This document shows, one piece after another, positions 25,746-34,143 of a DNA stretch of 43,193 nt (position 1 is the first letter of the stretch; every line of letters starts with the position of its first letter). The position numbers and the translations under genes were made by a program. The stretch is from positions 109,786 through 152,978 of the forward strand of contig JAIXKT010000001.1 of NCBI GenBank assembly GCA_026932145.1, in the 5' to 3' direction. Below the pieces are notes generated by a model that saw only the letters and a program-made list of their open reading frames with translations, did not search any database and was not told where the DNA came from. This stretch comes from Bacteroidia bacterium. Lineage in GTDB: Bacteria > Bacteroidota > Bacteroidia > J057 > JAIXKT01.

Positions 25746-26873
25746 ATGCAACCTACACAAACCAACTATAATTTATTAGATCTAATCCAGCTAATACTGC
25801 GTTGGTGGAAAATTATAGCCATCGTTGGGATTATTTCTTTTTTATTGGCTGTTATCATCACATTACCAGCTATTTGGGAAAGAACATATAGCTCGCAGGC
25901 AATATTATACCCCATCAATAAAAATCGGGGAGACCTAAATTATGTCTTAGGAAAAAATGAATTTGATATTTTTGGCAGTGGAGACGATGTAAATCGAATG
26001 ATTGAAATAGGTGAATCAGATGCAATTGCCTTTCGTGTTATCTACAAATTAAAGCTATTTGACCACTACGAAATAGATTCTACCAAAACAGCCAATTTTA
26101 AATTTGACATCTTAGAAGAGTTTCGTAATAATATTGAGATTTCTCGCACTGACGCTGTGGGGGTAAAAATTATCGTAGAAGACAAAGACCCCAAAATAGC
26201 TGCTGATATTTGTAATCAATTAATCTTAGGGATTGAACAGGAATACGACTCAATAGCTCTTGTTCAGCTTGAAAATGTAACAAATCTGTACAAAGTTGGC
26301 TTACAGGCAAAGCAAATAGAAGAAACTCATTTATATGATAGTTTACGTTTAGTGCGTAACCAATACAATGTTTTTCATTATGAACGCCAAACGGAAGCCT
26401 TGATATACCGAATTACCGAATTAGAGGCACAACTAAGTGCAGCTAAAGTTCAATACGAATTTTTGCTAAAAGAAAAAGGAGAACAAAGCCCAGAAACGAA
26501 GCAAGCACTAATGGACTATCATGCAAAGAGAACCATTGTAGATAATCTGACTAAGCCAAACTCAAACAATCAAATTAACTTATCTAAATTTCGGGAAGGT
26601 GTTGATAAAGTACTTAGTTTAGAATCCCTTATAGGGAGAACTCACCACGAAGTGGAGGACTTAAAAAACCGCTATGACCGTGCTATTTTAACCATGCAAA
26701 ACAGCACAAACACCATCTACATTATGGAAAAGCCTTATCCTGCCGATAAGCATATCCGCCCAAAACGTATGGCAGTAGCTATAATCATGGTTCTTCTTTC
26801 TACCTTATTAACGATGGTGATAATCTTATTCTTAGAGCATTACAAAAGCTTACGGAATGAAATTAAACAGTGA
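25746..26873 (+). CDS. Wzz/GumC-type polysaccharide chain-length determinant
   Basis: 375 residues with the polysaccharide co-polymerase layout. Transmembrane helix 1 is at ~24-42 (WKIIAIVGIISFLLAVIIT). A Wzz domain follows with the typical YSSQAILYPI strand, then a long periplasmic helical region (~165-325) rich in Glu, Lys and Gln. Near the second helix come IMEKPYPADKHIRPKR, matching the Pro-rich (P..P..P.RP.R) motif of the family, and helix 2 (VAIIMVLLSTLLTMVIILFL, ~343-362). No C-terminal tyrosine kinase domain is attached. Such proteins set the length of O-antigen or exopolysaccharide chains with Wzy. The downstream ligase/polymerase-like gene overlaps by 17 bp. Confidence 0.85.
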   Translation: MQPTQTNYNLLDLIQLILRWWKIIAIVGIISFLLAVIITLPAIWERTYSSQAILYPINKNRGDLNYVLGKNEFDIFGSGDDVNRMIEIGESDAIAFRVIYKLKLFDHYEIDSTKTANFKFDILEEFRNNIEISRTDAVGVKIIVEDKDPKIAADICNQLILGIEQEYDSIALVQLENVTNLYKVGLQAKQIEETHLYDSLRLVRNQYNVFHYERQTEALIYRITELEAQLSAAKVQYEFLLKEKGEQSPETKQALMDYHAKRTIVDNLTKPNSNNQINLSKFREGVDKVLSLESLIGRTHHEVEDLKNRYDRAILTMQNSTNTIYIMEKPYPADKHIRPKRMAVAIIMVLLSTLLTMVIILFLEHYKSLRNEIKQ

Positions 26874-28320
26874 TTTTTTCTCTGCCAAACAACAGTTTCT
26901 TTTAATAGCCGGTACAGCATTAATCACCATTCCTGTTGTTGTACTGAGCTTTGTATTAGAACGTTATGTTTTGTTAGCTATTCCATTATTGATTGGGCTA
27001 TCTTTTGTAGCAGTAATTAACTATAAAGTTCTATTTTATTTATTTTGGTTTAGCCTCCCTGGCTCGATACCATACGATTTGCCTTCCGGAATGAACTTAG
27101 ATTTATTTTCGGAACCATTAATGTTGGTTTTGTTTTTTATTTTTCTGCTTCGCTTAGGATTAGATTTTTCTTATTTTGCAAAAATACCCATAAATAAAAC
27201 CTATCTAATGTTATTCTTAATGTTTATATGGATTGTTATTTCGAGTATTTTTTCAACGGAGCCATTAATTTCATTAAAATATACCTTATCCAAGGTTTGG
27301 TATTTTGGGTCTATTATAGGATTTAGTTTATTGGTTATACGTGAGCCAGGAGATTTTAGACGATGGTTTTGGGTACTTTATTGGATTTTACTCATCTTAG
27401 CTGTTGTTACAATTATCAGACACGGGCTAATGGGCTTTACTTTTGCCGCTGCACATCATGACCCAATGCATCCATACTATAGCAATCACGTAACCTATGC
27501 TTGCATTATGGCCTTATTTTTCCCCTACTTATTATCCGCCAGAAAATGGTATCCCAAAGATAGCAATCTACGTAAATTATTGAATTTCAGTATTTTATTC
27601 TGGATTGTAGCAATTATTATAAGCTATACCAGAGCTTCTTGGATAGCTATAATATTATTACCCGTTCTATTTCTGATCATAAAATTCAGATTAACAAAGC
27701 TGGTTTTGCTATTGTCATTAGCGATTACCACAATATTTGTTTCATATTTATTGCACAACCAAAACTACCTTCAATTTGCTCCGGTTTATGAAAAGACCGT
27801 TTTTAACAAAAATGACTTTTCAAAACACTTAACTGCTACCTACCAAATGAAAGATGTAAGCGGCGTTGAACGATTATATCGCTGGGTAGCGGCCAAAAAT
27901 ATGATTGCAGAGCACCCAATAACAGGCTTTGGGCCTAACTCTTTTACATTCCAATATAAACCTTTTGCAGAAAGCCGATTTAGAACATACGTAAGTGATA
28001 ATGTAGAACGCTCTTCTACGCATAACTACTTCTTGTTGGTAGCCTCTGAACAAGGAATACCCGGGCTGATTCTATTTACTTTGTTTGTTGCTTTTATTTT
28101 AATACGGGGAGAAAATTTATACCATAATTTAAAATACGAGAGTTCTAAATCTTTGGTAGTAGCAGCTACATTGTCATTTGGGGCTATGATTTTTCATCTC
28201 TTTCTCAATGATTTAGTTGAAGTAGATAAATTGGGAGCGTTGTTCTTTTTTGTTCCGGTCTTATTATTGAAAGTTGAAAAAATGGATTCACAGGATCAAT
28301 ATTTTTCGATATTTGATTAA
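26857..28320 (+). CDS. O-antigen ligase/polymerase-like membrane protein (Wzy_C)
   Basis: 487 residues with about 10-12 transmembrane helices. A large loop (~305-380) contains SGVERLYRWVAAKNMIAEHPITGFGPNSF and SSTHNYFLLVASEQGIPGLILF. That is the Wzy_C/WaaL signature: an Arg-containing loop, the GxGPNxF motif and the H-N in THNYFL. Such proteins join or polymerise lipid-linked polysaccharide repeat units at the periplasmic face. Placement after a Wzz-like gene favours polymerase in a Wzx/Wzy pathway, but ligase cannot be excluded. No flippase is in the window. The ATG start lies inside the 3' end of the Wzz gene. Confidence 0.85.
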   Translation: MKLNSDFFSAKQQFLLIAGTALITIPVVVLSFVLERYVLLAIPLLIGLSFVAVINYKVLFYLFWFSLPGSIPYDLPSGMNLDLFSEPLMLVLFFIFLLRLGLDFSYFAKIPINKTYLMLFLMFIWIVISSIFSTEPLISLKYTLSKVWYFGSIIGFSLLVIREPGDFRRWFWVLYWILLILAVVTIIRHGLMGFTFAAAHHDPMHPYYSNHVTYACIMALFFPYLLSARKWYPKDSNLRKLLNFSILFWIVAIIISYTRASWIAIILLPVLFLIIKFRLTKLVLLLSLAITTIFVSYLLHNQNYLQFAPVYEKTVFNKNDFSKHLTATYQMKDVSGVERLYRWVAAKNMIAEHPITGFGPNSFTFQYKPFAESRFRTYVSDNVERSSTHNYFLLVASEQGIPGLILFTLFVAFILIRGENLYHNLKYESSKSLVVAATLSFGAMIFHLFLNDLVEVDKLGALFFFVPVLLLKVEKMDSQDQYFSIFD

Positions 28321-29611
28321 GTTTGAGCAATTTATAGGTTCAGATACTTTTCGGTTAATCGAGAAACTCGGCTTCTGGCTAAGCCTTTTCGGGCTATTAA
28401 GGTTGATTGTTTGTTTAGGATTTGTCTTTGAAGACGGGCGTGGAATTGTTGTATTAGATAGTTTTGATTTTGAATCTGCGGGAACTGACGGCTATATTCA
28501 ATTGGCAAAAACGTGGTTAGAAACGGGTAAATATGCTTATTTTAAGGATAGTTTTCCGGTTCATACGCGCCCGCCCGTAACCGCTTGGATAATGAAATTT
28601 GTGGCTGCACCGTATCCTACATATTGGTATTGGGGCTGGTTTAGCTTTACAATAGCTTTATTCACAGTAGCTTCTCTCCTATTCTTCTTAACTATTTCTG
28701 TTCGTATTTCAGCTGTTTTTGTTCGCAGATTTATTCTGATTTCTTATTTATTGTTTCCGCCATTGCTGGCAAGTGTTCGTGCCGCTACTTTTTTGCCAAT
28801 AGGCGTTGCTGTTATTACTTGTTGGGCAGTTGCAGTTTATTGGATGTTCCAAAAAAAAGACATTTTTTGGGTGCTTATTGTAGTGGTTTTGGCAATAATT
28901 GCCGCACTTACGCACGCAACGTTGGTGCTGTTGTTTCCTGTTTCCTTGTGGGGAATTTGGAGTTTAGATTCACCATTGAAGAAAAGAATTATCTCGTTAT
29001 TGATATTCTGTACAGTATTTTTTGCGGGAATTTTTCCATGGACACTTAGAAATTATCAGCAATTTCATCAATTTATCCCAATAGCAAGCGGTGCCGGTGC
29101 TCAATATTGGAAGGGAGAAGAATCTATTTTTGGTACTACCGACATTATATTCACGGTTTATCAAAAAAAATATGGTAAAAAGCTGAATATTACGTACTTT
29201 GGAACGGATACTCCTCAGCAAGATAACGAACTGTGGAAATTGGCCACTGATGATATGCTCCAAAATCCCGCCAAGTTATTAGAACGGATTGTGCGAGGTG
29301 CTTTTTTGTTTTGGTTTCCCAATGACAGCTTTCCCATGAAGAGAACGTTATTGCTATTACTAAACCTGCCTTGGATTATTTGGTGGCTTAGCAGAAGTAT
29401 TCAGATTTTAAGAAAGCAATTTCTACAGCCATTATTTTTGTTTTGTGTTTTTATGTGGGCTGCCTTTGCCTTTTTTGGGGCAGAAGCCTCCTATTATGTA
29501 ATGCTTTTACCGCTAATTTGGCTTCAAATTGGTTTTAGTTATGAAAAAAAAAGCTTATTTTCTATCAAAAACTTTACTACTGAAGCAATAAACCCTAAAA
29601 TACCTAAGTAA
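28313..29611 (+). CDS. Polytopic membrane protein, GT-C (PMT/ArnT-like) glycosyltransferase candidate
   Basis: About 432 residues with ~10 transmembrane helices. The first periplasmic loop holds the acidic segment ESAGTDGYIQLAKTWLETG, and HTRPPVTAWIM follows. GT-C enzymes have an acidic D/E pair after helix 1, and an R-P-P motif is common in the ArnT/PMT branch. They move sugar from a polyprenyl carrier at the periplasmic side. The frame opens at a TTG at 28274, overlapping the upstream gene by 47 bp; the TTG at 28313 overlaps only 8 bp and I prefer it. Its 3' end overlaps the convergent PAP2 gene by 73 bp. Assignment rests on topology and one loop, so it is moderate. Confidence 0.6.
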   Translation: MIKFEQFIGSDTFRLIEKLGFWLSLFGLLRLIVCLGFVFEDGRGIVVLDSFDFESAGTDGYIQLAKTWLETGKYAYFKDSFPVHTRPPVTAWIMKFVAAPYPTYWYWGWFSFTIALFTVASLLFFLTISVRISAVFVRRFILISYLLFPPLLASVRAATFLPIGVAVITCWAVAVYWMFQKKDIFWVLIVVVLAIIAALTHATLVLLFPVSLWGIWSLDSPLKKRIISLLIFCTVFFAGIFPWTLRNYQQFHQFIPIASGAGAQYWKGEESIFGTTDIIFTVYQKKYGKKLNITYFGTDTPQQDNELWKLATDDMLQNPAKLLERIVRGAFLFWFPNDSFPMKRTLLLLLNLPWIIWWLSRSIQILRKQFLQPLFLFCVFMWAAFAFFGAEASYYVMLLPLIWLQIGFSYEKKSLFSIKNFTTEAINPKIPK

Positions 29612-30288
29612 AACAATAAATGAGATACCATTTTTTCTCTTGGTGAAACTTTGTTGATTTTATTTTTAATAAAATTTCCCGCAAGAGGAAATGCTATTGT
29701 GCCAAAACACAGTCCAATTAAGCCTCCGGCAAAAACATCACCCAAAAAATGAACGCCTAAGTATATTCTGCTGTAAGCGACAATGCTGGCTATAATAGAT
29801 GCTGCAATTCCGATTAAGAAAAGTTTTTTTTCCAACATATAGGCAACCCAAAGGGAAACTGAAAATGTGGTGCAAGCATGGCCGGAAGGAAAAGAACGAT
29901 AAATTTCAGGGCTACCTGCTGTATAAATATTTTCTAACCCAAGTACAAATCCGGGACGCCCCCATTCTACAAAAATAAATTGTTTCAATATTTGGATAAT
30001 AATACCGGCAAGATGAACAACAATCCAGCAAGTTAGAACATCATCCGGTTTTTTATACGCTAATATGATTGAAATAACAGAGCAAACAAATAGGGAATCA
30101 CCCAAATAAGTAACTGTTAAGTAAAACCAATCCCACTTAGGGTTTCCAAAAGCATTTAGTATCTGAAAACTCTCAACATAACCATACTTAAACAAGAAAC
30201 TACCAGCTGTGGAAAATATCCCTAAACAAGTTAGGAGATAATAACGAACGCTTAGTGTATCATTAAGTAAACGATGTTTCCAATTCAC
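29539..30288 (-). CDS. PAP2-family membrane phosphatase
   Basis: 249 residues with about six transmembrane helices. Two of the three PAP2 active-site motifs are clear: motif 2 in YRSFPSGHACTTF (~132-144, PSGH) and motif 3 in YSRIYLGVHFLGDVFAGGL (~171-189, SRxxxGxHxxxD). Motif 1 (KxxxxxxRP) may be KQFIFVEWGRPGF (~103-115), which has the right spacing. Members dephosphorylate undecaprenyl diphosphate, lipid A or phosphatidate; a carrier-recycling role fits the polysaccharide locus. The start is GTG at 30286-30288, 6 bp after the histidine kinase stop, so the two are co-transcribed. The last 24 codons overlap the membrane glycosyltransferase gene on the other strand. Confidence 0.85.
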   Translation of the reverse strand: MNWKHRLLNDTLSVRYYLLTCLGIFSTAGSFLFKYGYVESFQILNAFGNPKWDWFYLTVTYLGDSLFVCSVISIILAYKKPDDVLTCWIVVHLAGIIIQILKQFIFVEWGRPGFVLGLENIYTAGSPEIYRSFPSGHACTTFSVSLWVAYMLEKKLFLIGIAASIIASIVAYSRIYLGVHFLGDVFAGGLIGLCFGTIAFPLAGNFIKNKINKVSPREKMVSHLLFYLGILGFIASVVKFLIENKLFFS

Positions 30289-30294
30289 AATTAT

Positions 30295-31731
30295 TTAGAA
30301 TTTGTCAATATGTGTTTCAACAATTACCGTAGTTCCATGGTTAGCGGCAGAATCTATATTAAACTGTCCATTTAGGGTTTTGATTCGGGATTCGATATTT
30401 TTCAGCCCAAATCCTTTATTTTTCACATCTGAGGTATCAAATCCCTTACCGTTGTCTTCAACCAATAATACTAAATTATCATTTTCTCTTAGTAAAAGTT
30501 GAATATTTACTTCGGTTGCGTCAGAATGTTTGATGATATTGACAAAGATTTCCTGAATAATACGATAAAAAGTAAACTCTACTTTGAGTGGCAAGCGGCT
30601 ATCAATATTGGTATGAAAATGAATACTTAGTTTTTTGCTTGCTTCAAGTCGTTCAAAATAAGATTCTAAGGTTGAGATTAGCCCAAAATCATACAGAGCA
30701 CCGGGCATTAAGTTATGGGAAATATTACGAGCTTCTTCGATGGCTTGGTCTATCAGGGTTTTAGCTATTTCGAAATTATATTGTTTTTGTTCCGCTATTT
30801 CGGTATTTTCGATTGTATTTAGGTTTAGTTTAGCGGCATATAAGATTTGCCCAAGTCCGTCATGTAAGTCTTCGGCTATTCTACGGCGTTCGTTTTCTTG
30901 GGTTTCTACGATAGTGCTCATCAGATTACGTTCGGCTTCTTCTCGTTGGCGTTGTTTTTCAGACTGCTCTATTCGTTTAGCTGTGATGTCTTTTAAAATC
31001 AGCACACTACCGATACAGTTGTTTTTTTCGTCAATGATAGGAGAGGCTACAAATTCTATGGGAGGCTCCGTTTTGTTTGGCAGCCGGATTCTAAAATCTT
31101 TGTAACTCTCTACTTTACAATTTAATATCAAAGATTGTATCAGCGGGTTTCGGATAGGTTGGCGGGTTTCTTCAGAAATAATGGAGAATAATATGGCTGG
31201 GTCTGCGCCCATAGCTTGGGTAGATGATATTCCAAAAAGCATTTCTGCCCGAATATTAAAAAAGTTTATATTCCCTTGATTATCAACGGCAATAGCGGCA
31301 TCGCCTAAACTCTGCATCATAGAACTAAGCCATTGTTCGCTTCGCATCAGTTTTAGCTCCATTTCATGCTTATACAAAGTCATCTCTATAACTGCATGAA
31401 TTTCACGCTCTTCAAAGGGTTTTACAAGATAGCCAAATGGCTCTATCAGTTTAGCTCGCTGTAAGGTAGCATTATCCGAATATGCCGTTAAAAAAATCAC
31501 CGGAATATTGTATTCTTTACGGAAAATATTGGCTAAGGCTATCCCATCGTCTCCGTCTTTAAGCATAACATCCATCAATGCCAATTGTGGACTATGATGC
31601 CGAAGCAGATCTAACGCCTCTTGCTTATTCACAGCCATCCCAATCACTTCATACTCCAATAGTTCTAAACGTAATTGTAAATCTTTGGCAACGATGAGCT
31701 CATCTTCTACTATCAATATTTGAGTTTTCAT
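30295..31731 (-). CDS. Receiver-PAS-histidine kinase (HisKA_3 type)
   Basis: 478 residues. The N-terminal receiver (1-120) shows E9-D10-E11, phosphoacceptor D54 (LALMDVMLKDGDDG), T82 and K104 (GYLVKPFEE). A PAS domain (~130-250: AAIAVDNQGNINFFNIRAE through GSVLILKDIT) and a short coiled coil follow. The HisKA_3 dimerisation domain has ENERRRIAEDLHDGLGQ, with H290 as phosphorylation site. The HATPase_c domain ends with N, G1 and G2 boxes (IIKHSDATEV, VEDNGKGFD, GFGLKNIESR). No transmembrane segment is present, so it is cytoplasmic and receives input through its own receiver. It heads a two-gene unit with the PAP2 phosphatase. The separate receiver at 25266 is a possible partner (inference). 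Confidence 0.92.
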   Translation of the reverse strand: MKTQILIVEDELIVAKDLQLRLELLEYEVIGMAVNKQEALDLLRHHSPQLALMDVMLKDGDDGIALANIFRKEYNIPVIFLTAYSDNATLQRAKLIEPFGYLVKPFEEREIHAVIEMTLYKHEMELKLMRSEQWLSSMMQSLGDAAIAVDNQGNINFFNIRAEMLFGISSTQAMGADPAILFSIISEETRQPIRNPLIQSLILNCKVESYKDFRIRLPNKTEPPIEFVASPIIDEKNNCIGSVLILKDITAKRIEQSEKQRQREEAERNLMSTIVETQENERRRIAEDLHDGLGQILYAAKLNLNTIENTEIAEQKQYNFEIAKTLIDQAIEEARNISHNLMPGALYDFGLISTLESYFERLEASKKLSIHFHTNIDSRLPLKVEFTFYRIIQEIFVNIIKHSDATEVNIQLLLRENDNLVLLVEDNGKGFDTSDVKNKGFGLKNIESRIKTLNGQFNIDSAANHGTTVIVETHIDKF

Positions 31732-31837
31732 CTAAAACTAATATACAGCTACTTAATCCTTCAACAAAGGTATTGTTTTATTAGTCATCAAACCTAATGA
31801 AAAGGCTAATCTTACAGAGTTGTTTTTTTGATAATTT

Positions 31838-31860
31838 AACTTATTTTAACAAAATAAGTT
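31838..31860. repeat. 10-bp inverted repeat with a third copy
   Basis: AACTTATTTT (31838-31847) and AAAATAAGTT (31851-31860) are perfect inverted copies separated by 3 nt; AAAATAAGTT recurs at 31869-31878. The site lies 107 bp upstream of the divergent kinase gene and about 155 bp upstream of the helicase gene. It could be an operator or a weak hairpin. The rest of the 31732-32013 spacer is featureless AT-rich DNA apart from the helicase promoter box. Confidence 0.55.
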
Positions 31861-32001
31861 ATGTCATTAAAATAAGTTGTTCATAATAAATTTTTTATAT
31901 TTATTTTTAAAATCAATATAAATTAATAGTTTTATAATAAATAATCAATTTGATTAGATTAATTACCGTATTTTCTGTGGTTAAATGAATCTGTATCATT
32001 C

Positions 32002-32009
32002 TAAATTTG
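32002..32009 (+). promoter_or_regulatory. Predicted -7 box of the SF1 helicase gene
   Basis: TAAATTTG ends 4 nt before the GTG start at 32014. The start is nested in ATGTGAGC, so an out-of-frame ATG-TGA start-stop precedes it by 2 nt. Confidence 0.5.
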
Positions 32010-32013
32010 CGAT

Positions 32014-33939
32014 GTGAGCACACGCATAGAAAAACTACAAGAGGCTGTTGAAGCAGAACGGCTTTATGAGCGAACGTTGTTTGAATCAAATTTTAAGAAC
32101 CTTTCCTTAGAGCATCGAATATCAAAAGGTACCACAATTTATCCGGTTCAATATGAAAGTTTTGAATTAGAAACTGGAGATAAATTACTGACTACTATGA
32201 ATTTACCTGAAACCTTTAAACGAGGTTTTTTTCAAGAAGGATGCTCTGTTTCGATATTTGGAAATGACGGTAAAAAATACCCCAGAATAAGCGGTGTTCT
32301 AACCAGCTTTACTAAAAATCAAGCTAAAATTATGCTTTCTTGTTCCGAAATTCCGGAATGGATTGAAGAATTTAAGTTGGGTATGGATTGGTTTTATGAT
32401 GAGCATACTTATGAGGTTATGCTGCAGGCACTAAACCAAGTTCAATCAACAAAAAATAGCCGAGAAACCGCCGAACTATGTCGCGTATTGTTAGGTGAGG
32501 CAGAGCCGGAATTTAATGAAATTCACAACAAACTTATTCTGAATAACTTAAATAAAAGTCAAATTGATGCAGTATCTAAGATGTTAGGTTCTAAGCATAT
32601 AGGTGTTATTCAGGGACCTCCGGGCACGGGCAAGACCACAACTGTTTGTGCGCTTGTTTATGAACTTGTTCAGGTAGAAAAGCGGGTGTTGGTATGCGCT
32701 CCCAGTAACTTAGCTACTGATTTATTAGCTACCAAACTTTCTAAAATGGGCTTACGTGTTTTGAGGGTCGGGCATCCGGGTAGAATTTCTGCTCATGCAC
32801 GTGAACTTTCAGCAGAAGCTAAAATATCCCAACACACTCATTTTCAGGAAATAAAAAAACTACGTCGCCGAGCAAATGAAGCCATTCGCGCCGCTAAACG
32901 CTGGATAAGAACCATAACACAAGAACATATTGAACTAAAAAAACAAGCAAAACAGGATGCCAAAAATTTACGTAAAGAAGCCCAAAACTTAGAAAAATTT
33001 ATAGAGCAAGATATTCTAACCCAAAGCCAAGTAATAGTCTGCACCTGCACCGGAGCCGCCAATGAATGGCTTAAAGAACAATATTTCCAAACTGCAGTTA
33101 TTGACGAGGCCGGCCAAGCCTTAGAACCAGCCTGCTGGATACCAATACTAAAAGCCAAACGCATCATCTTAGCAGGAGACCCTTGCCAGCTTCCGCCTAC
33201 TGTAAAAAATCCTGCCCTCGCTCCTATTCTAAGTAAAACTTTATTAGAAACATTGATGGCAAAATATCCGCAAATTGTAGCCCTTTTAGACCAGCAATAT
33301 AGAATGCATGAAACTATCATGGAGTTTTCTAACCAAAAATTTTATCAAAGCAAACTAATTGCAGATGCCTCTGTGGCCACTAAAAAATGGAATGTACCAG
33401 CAGAAAATATACTTGTAACAAAGCCTGTTTTGTTTTTAGATACTGCCGGCTGTGGCTTCGAAGAAATGCTACATCCTGAATCCCAAAGTTATTACAACCC
33501 CGAAGAAGCGCAAATCTTACTCCGGTTCTTAGATATTTTCTTAAAGCAACTGAAAACAAATTCACCCCAAGAGGCTGATTCATTAACCATTGGAATTATT
33601 TCTCCTTATAAAGAACAAACCTATTATTTAGAATCATTAATAAATGATTTTCAATCTATTATAGCATTTAAGCATAGAATTACCATTGATACAGTTGATG
33701 GTTTTCAGGGTCAAGAGCGTTCTATCATTGCAATCAGCTTAGTGCGTTCAAATCAAGAAAAAAATATTGGTTTCTTAGCCGATAAACGGCGTTTTAATGT
33801 AGCGATAACCCGTGCCAAAATGACATTAATTGTGGCCGGAGATAGCTCTACTATCGGAAATGATTCATTTTACCAAGATTTTGTAACCTATGCAGAAACA
33901 GTTGGCGGATATGAATCAGCATGGAGTTTTATGCAATAA
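32014..33939 (+). CDS. SF1B helicase, SMUBP2/UPF1-like
   Basis: 641 residues. After an N-terminal beta-rich domain (~35-125), the helicase core shows a Q-motif-like LNKSQIDAV (~179-187), Walker A GPPGTGKTTT (201-210), motif Ia CAPSNLATD, an Arg/Lys-rich helical stalk insertion (~275-330), Walker B VIDEAGQALEPA (~360-371), motif III AGDPCQLPPTV, motif IV LDQQYRMHE, motif V TVDGFQGQE and motif VI RRFNVAITRAK. This is the order and length of bacterial SMUBP2-like helicases (AAA_11/AAA_12), acting 5' to 3' on DNA or RNA. No nuclease or defence partner is adjacent, so a general nucleic-acid role is likeliest. It starts at GTG 32014; no other in-frame start is better. Confidence 0.9.
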   Translation: MSTRIEKLQEAVEAERLYERTLFESNFKNLSLEHRISKGTTIYPVQYESFELETGDKLLTTMNLPETFKRGFFQEGCSVSIFGNDGKKYPRISGVLTSFTKNQAKIMLSCSEIPEWIEEFKLGMDWFYDEHTYEVMLQALNQVQSTKNSRETAELCRVLLGEAEPEFNEIHNKLILNNLNKSQIDAVSKMLGSKHIGVIQGPPGTGKTTTVCALVYELVQVEKRVLVCAPSNLATDLLATKLSKMGLRVLRVGHPGRISAHARELSAEAKISQHTHFQEIKKLRRRANEAIRAAKRWIRTITQEHIELKKQAKQDAKNLRKEAQNLEKFIEQDILTQSQVIVCTCTGAANEWLKEQYFQTAVIDEAGQALEPACWIPILKAKRIILAGDPCQLPPTVKNPALAPILSKTLLETLMAKYPQIVALLDQQYRMHETIMEFSNQKFYQSKLIADASVATKKWNVPAENILVTKPVLFLDTAGCGFEEMLHPESQSYYNPEEAQILLRFLDIFLKQLKTNSPQEADSLTIGIISPYKEQTYYLESLINDFQSIIAFKHRITIDTVDGFQGQERSIIAISLVRSNQEKNIGFLADKRRFNVAITRAKMTLIVAGDSSTIGNDSFYQDFVTYAETVGGYESAWSFMQ

Positions 33940-34064
33940 CTCTTTAATACAAACTGTAAATCAGCATCTTAGAATTATTTTTCTCCTAAAATTAGAAAAT
34001 TATAAATCTGTTGAACTCTTTGGATTAGCAAATAGTTGTTAAACCTAACAAAGTATAAACACTA

Positions 34065-34094
34065 AATTGATAAATGTTTCAACATTTATCAATT
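34065..34094. promoter_or_regulatory. 14-bp perfect palindrome upstream of the Sua5 gene
   Basis: AATTGATAAATGTT (34065-34078) and its exact complement AACATTTATCAATT (34081-34094), separated by TC. It lies 27 bp upstream of the predicted -7 box at 34122, around the -33 region. There is no T-tract, so an operator is likelier than a terminator of the helicase gene. Confidence 0.6.
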
Positions 34095-34121
34095 GGGCAC
34101 AAAATGTGTTATGTCAATATG

Positions 34122-34129
34122 TATCTTTG
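34122..34129 (+). promoter_or_regulatory. Predicted -7 box of the Sua5-type gene
   Basis: TATCTTTG ends 14 nt before the ATG at 34144. Confidence 0.55.
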
Positions 34130-34143
34130 TAACTTAATAATAT

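Noticed and set aside
32014-33939. Defence-system helicase
   Set aside because: Domain order and length match the widespread SMUBP2-like housekeeping branch, and no nuclease, methylase or other defence gene is adjacent.
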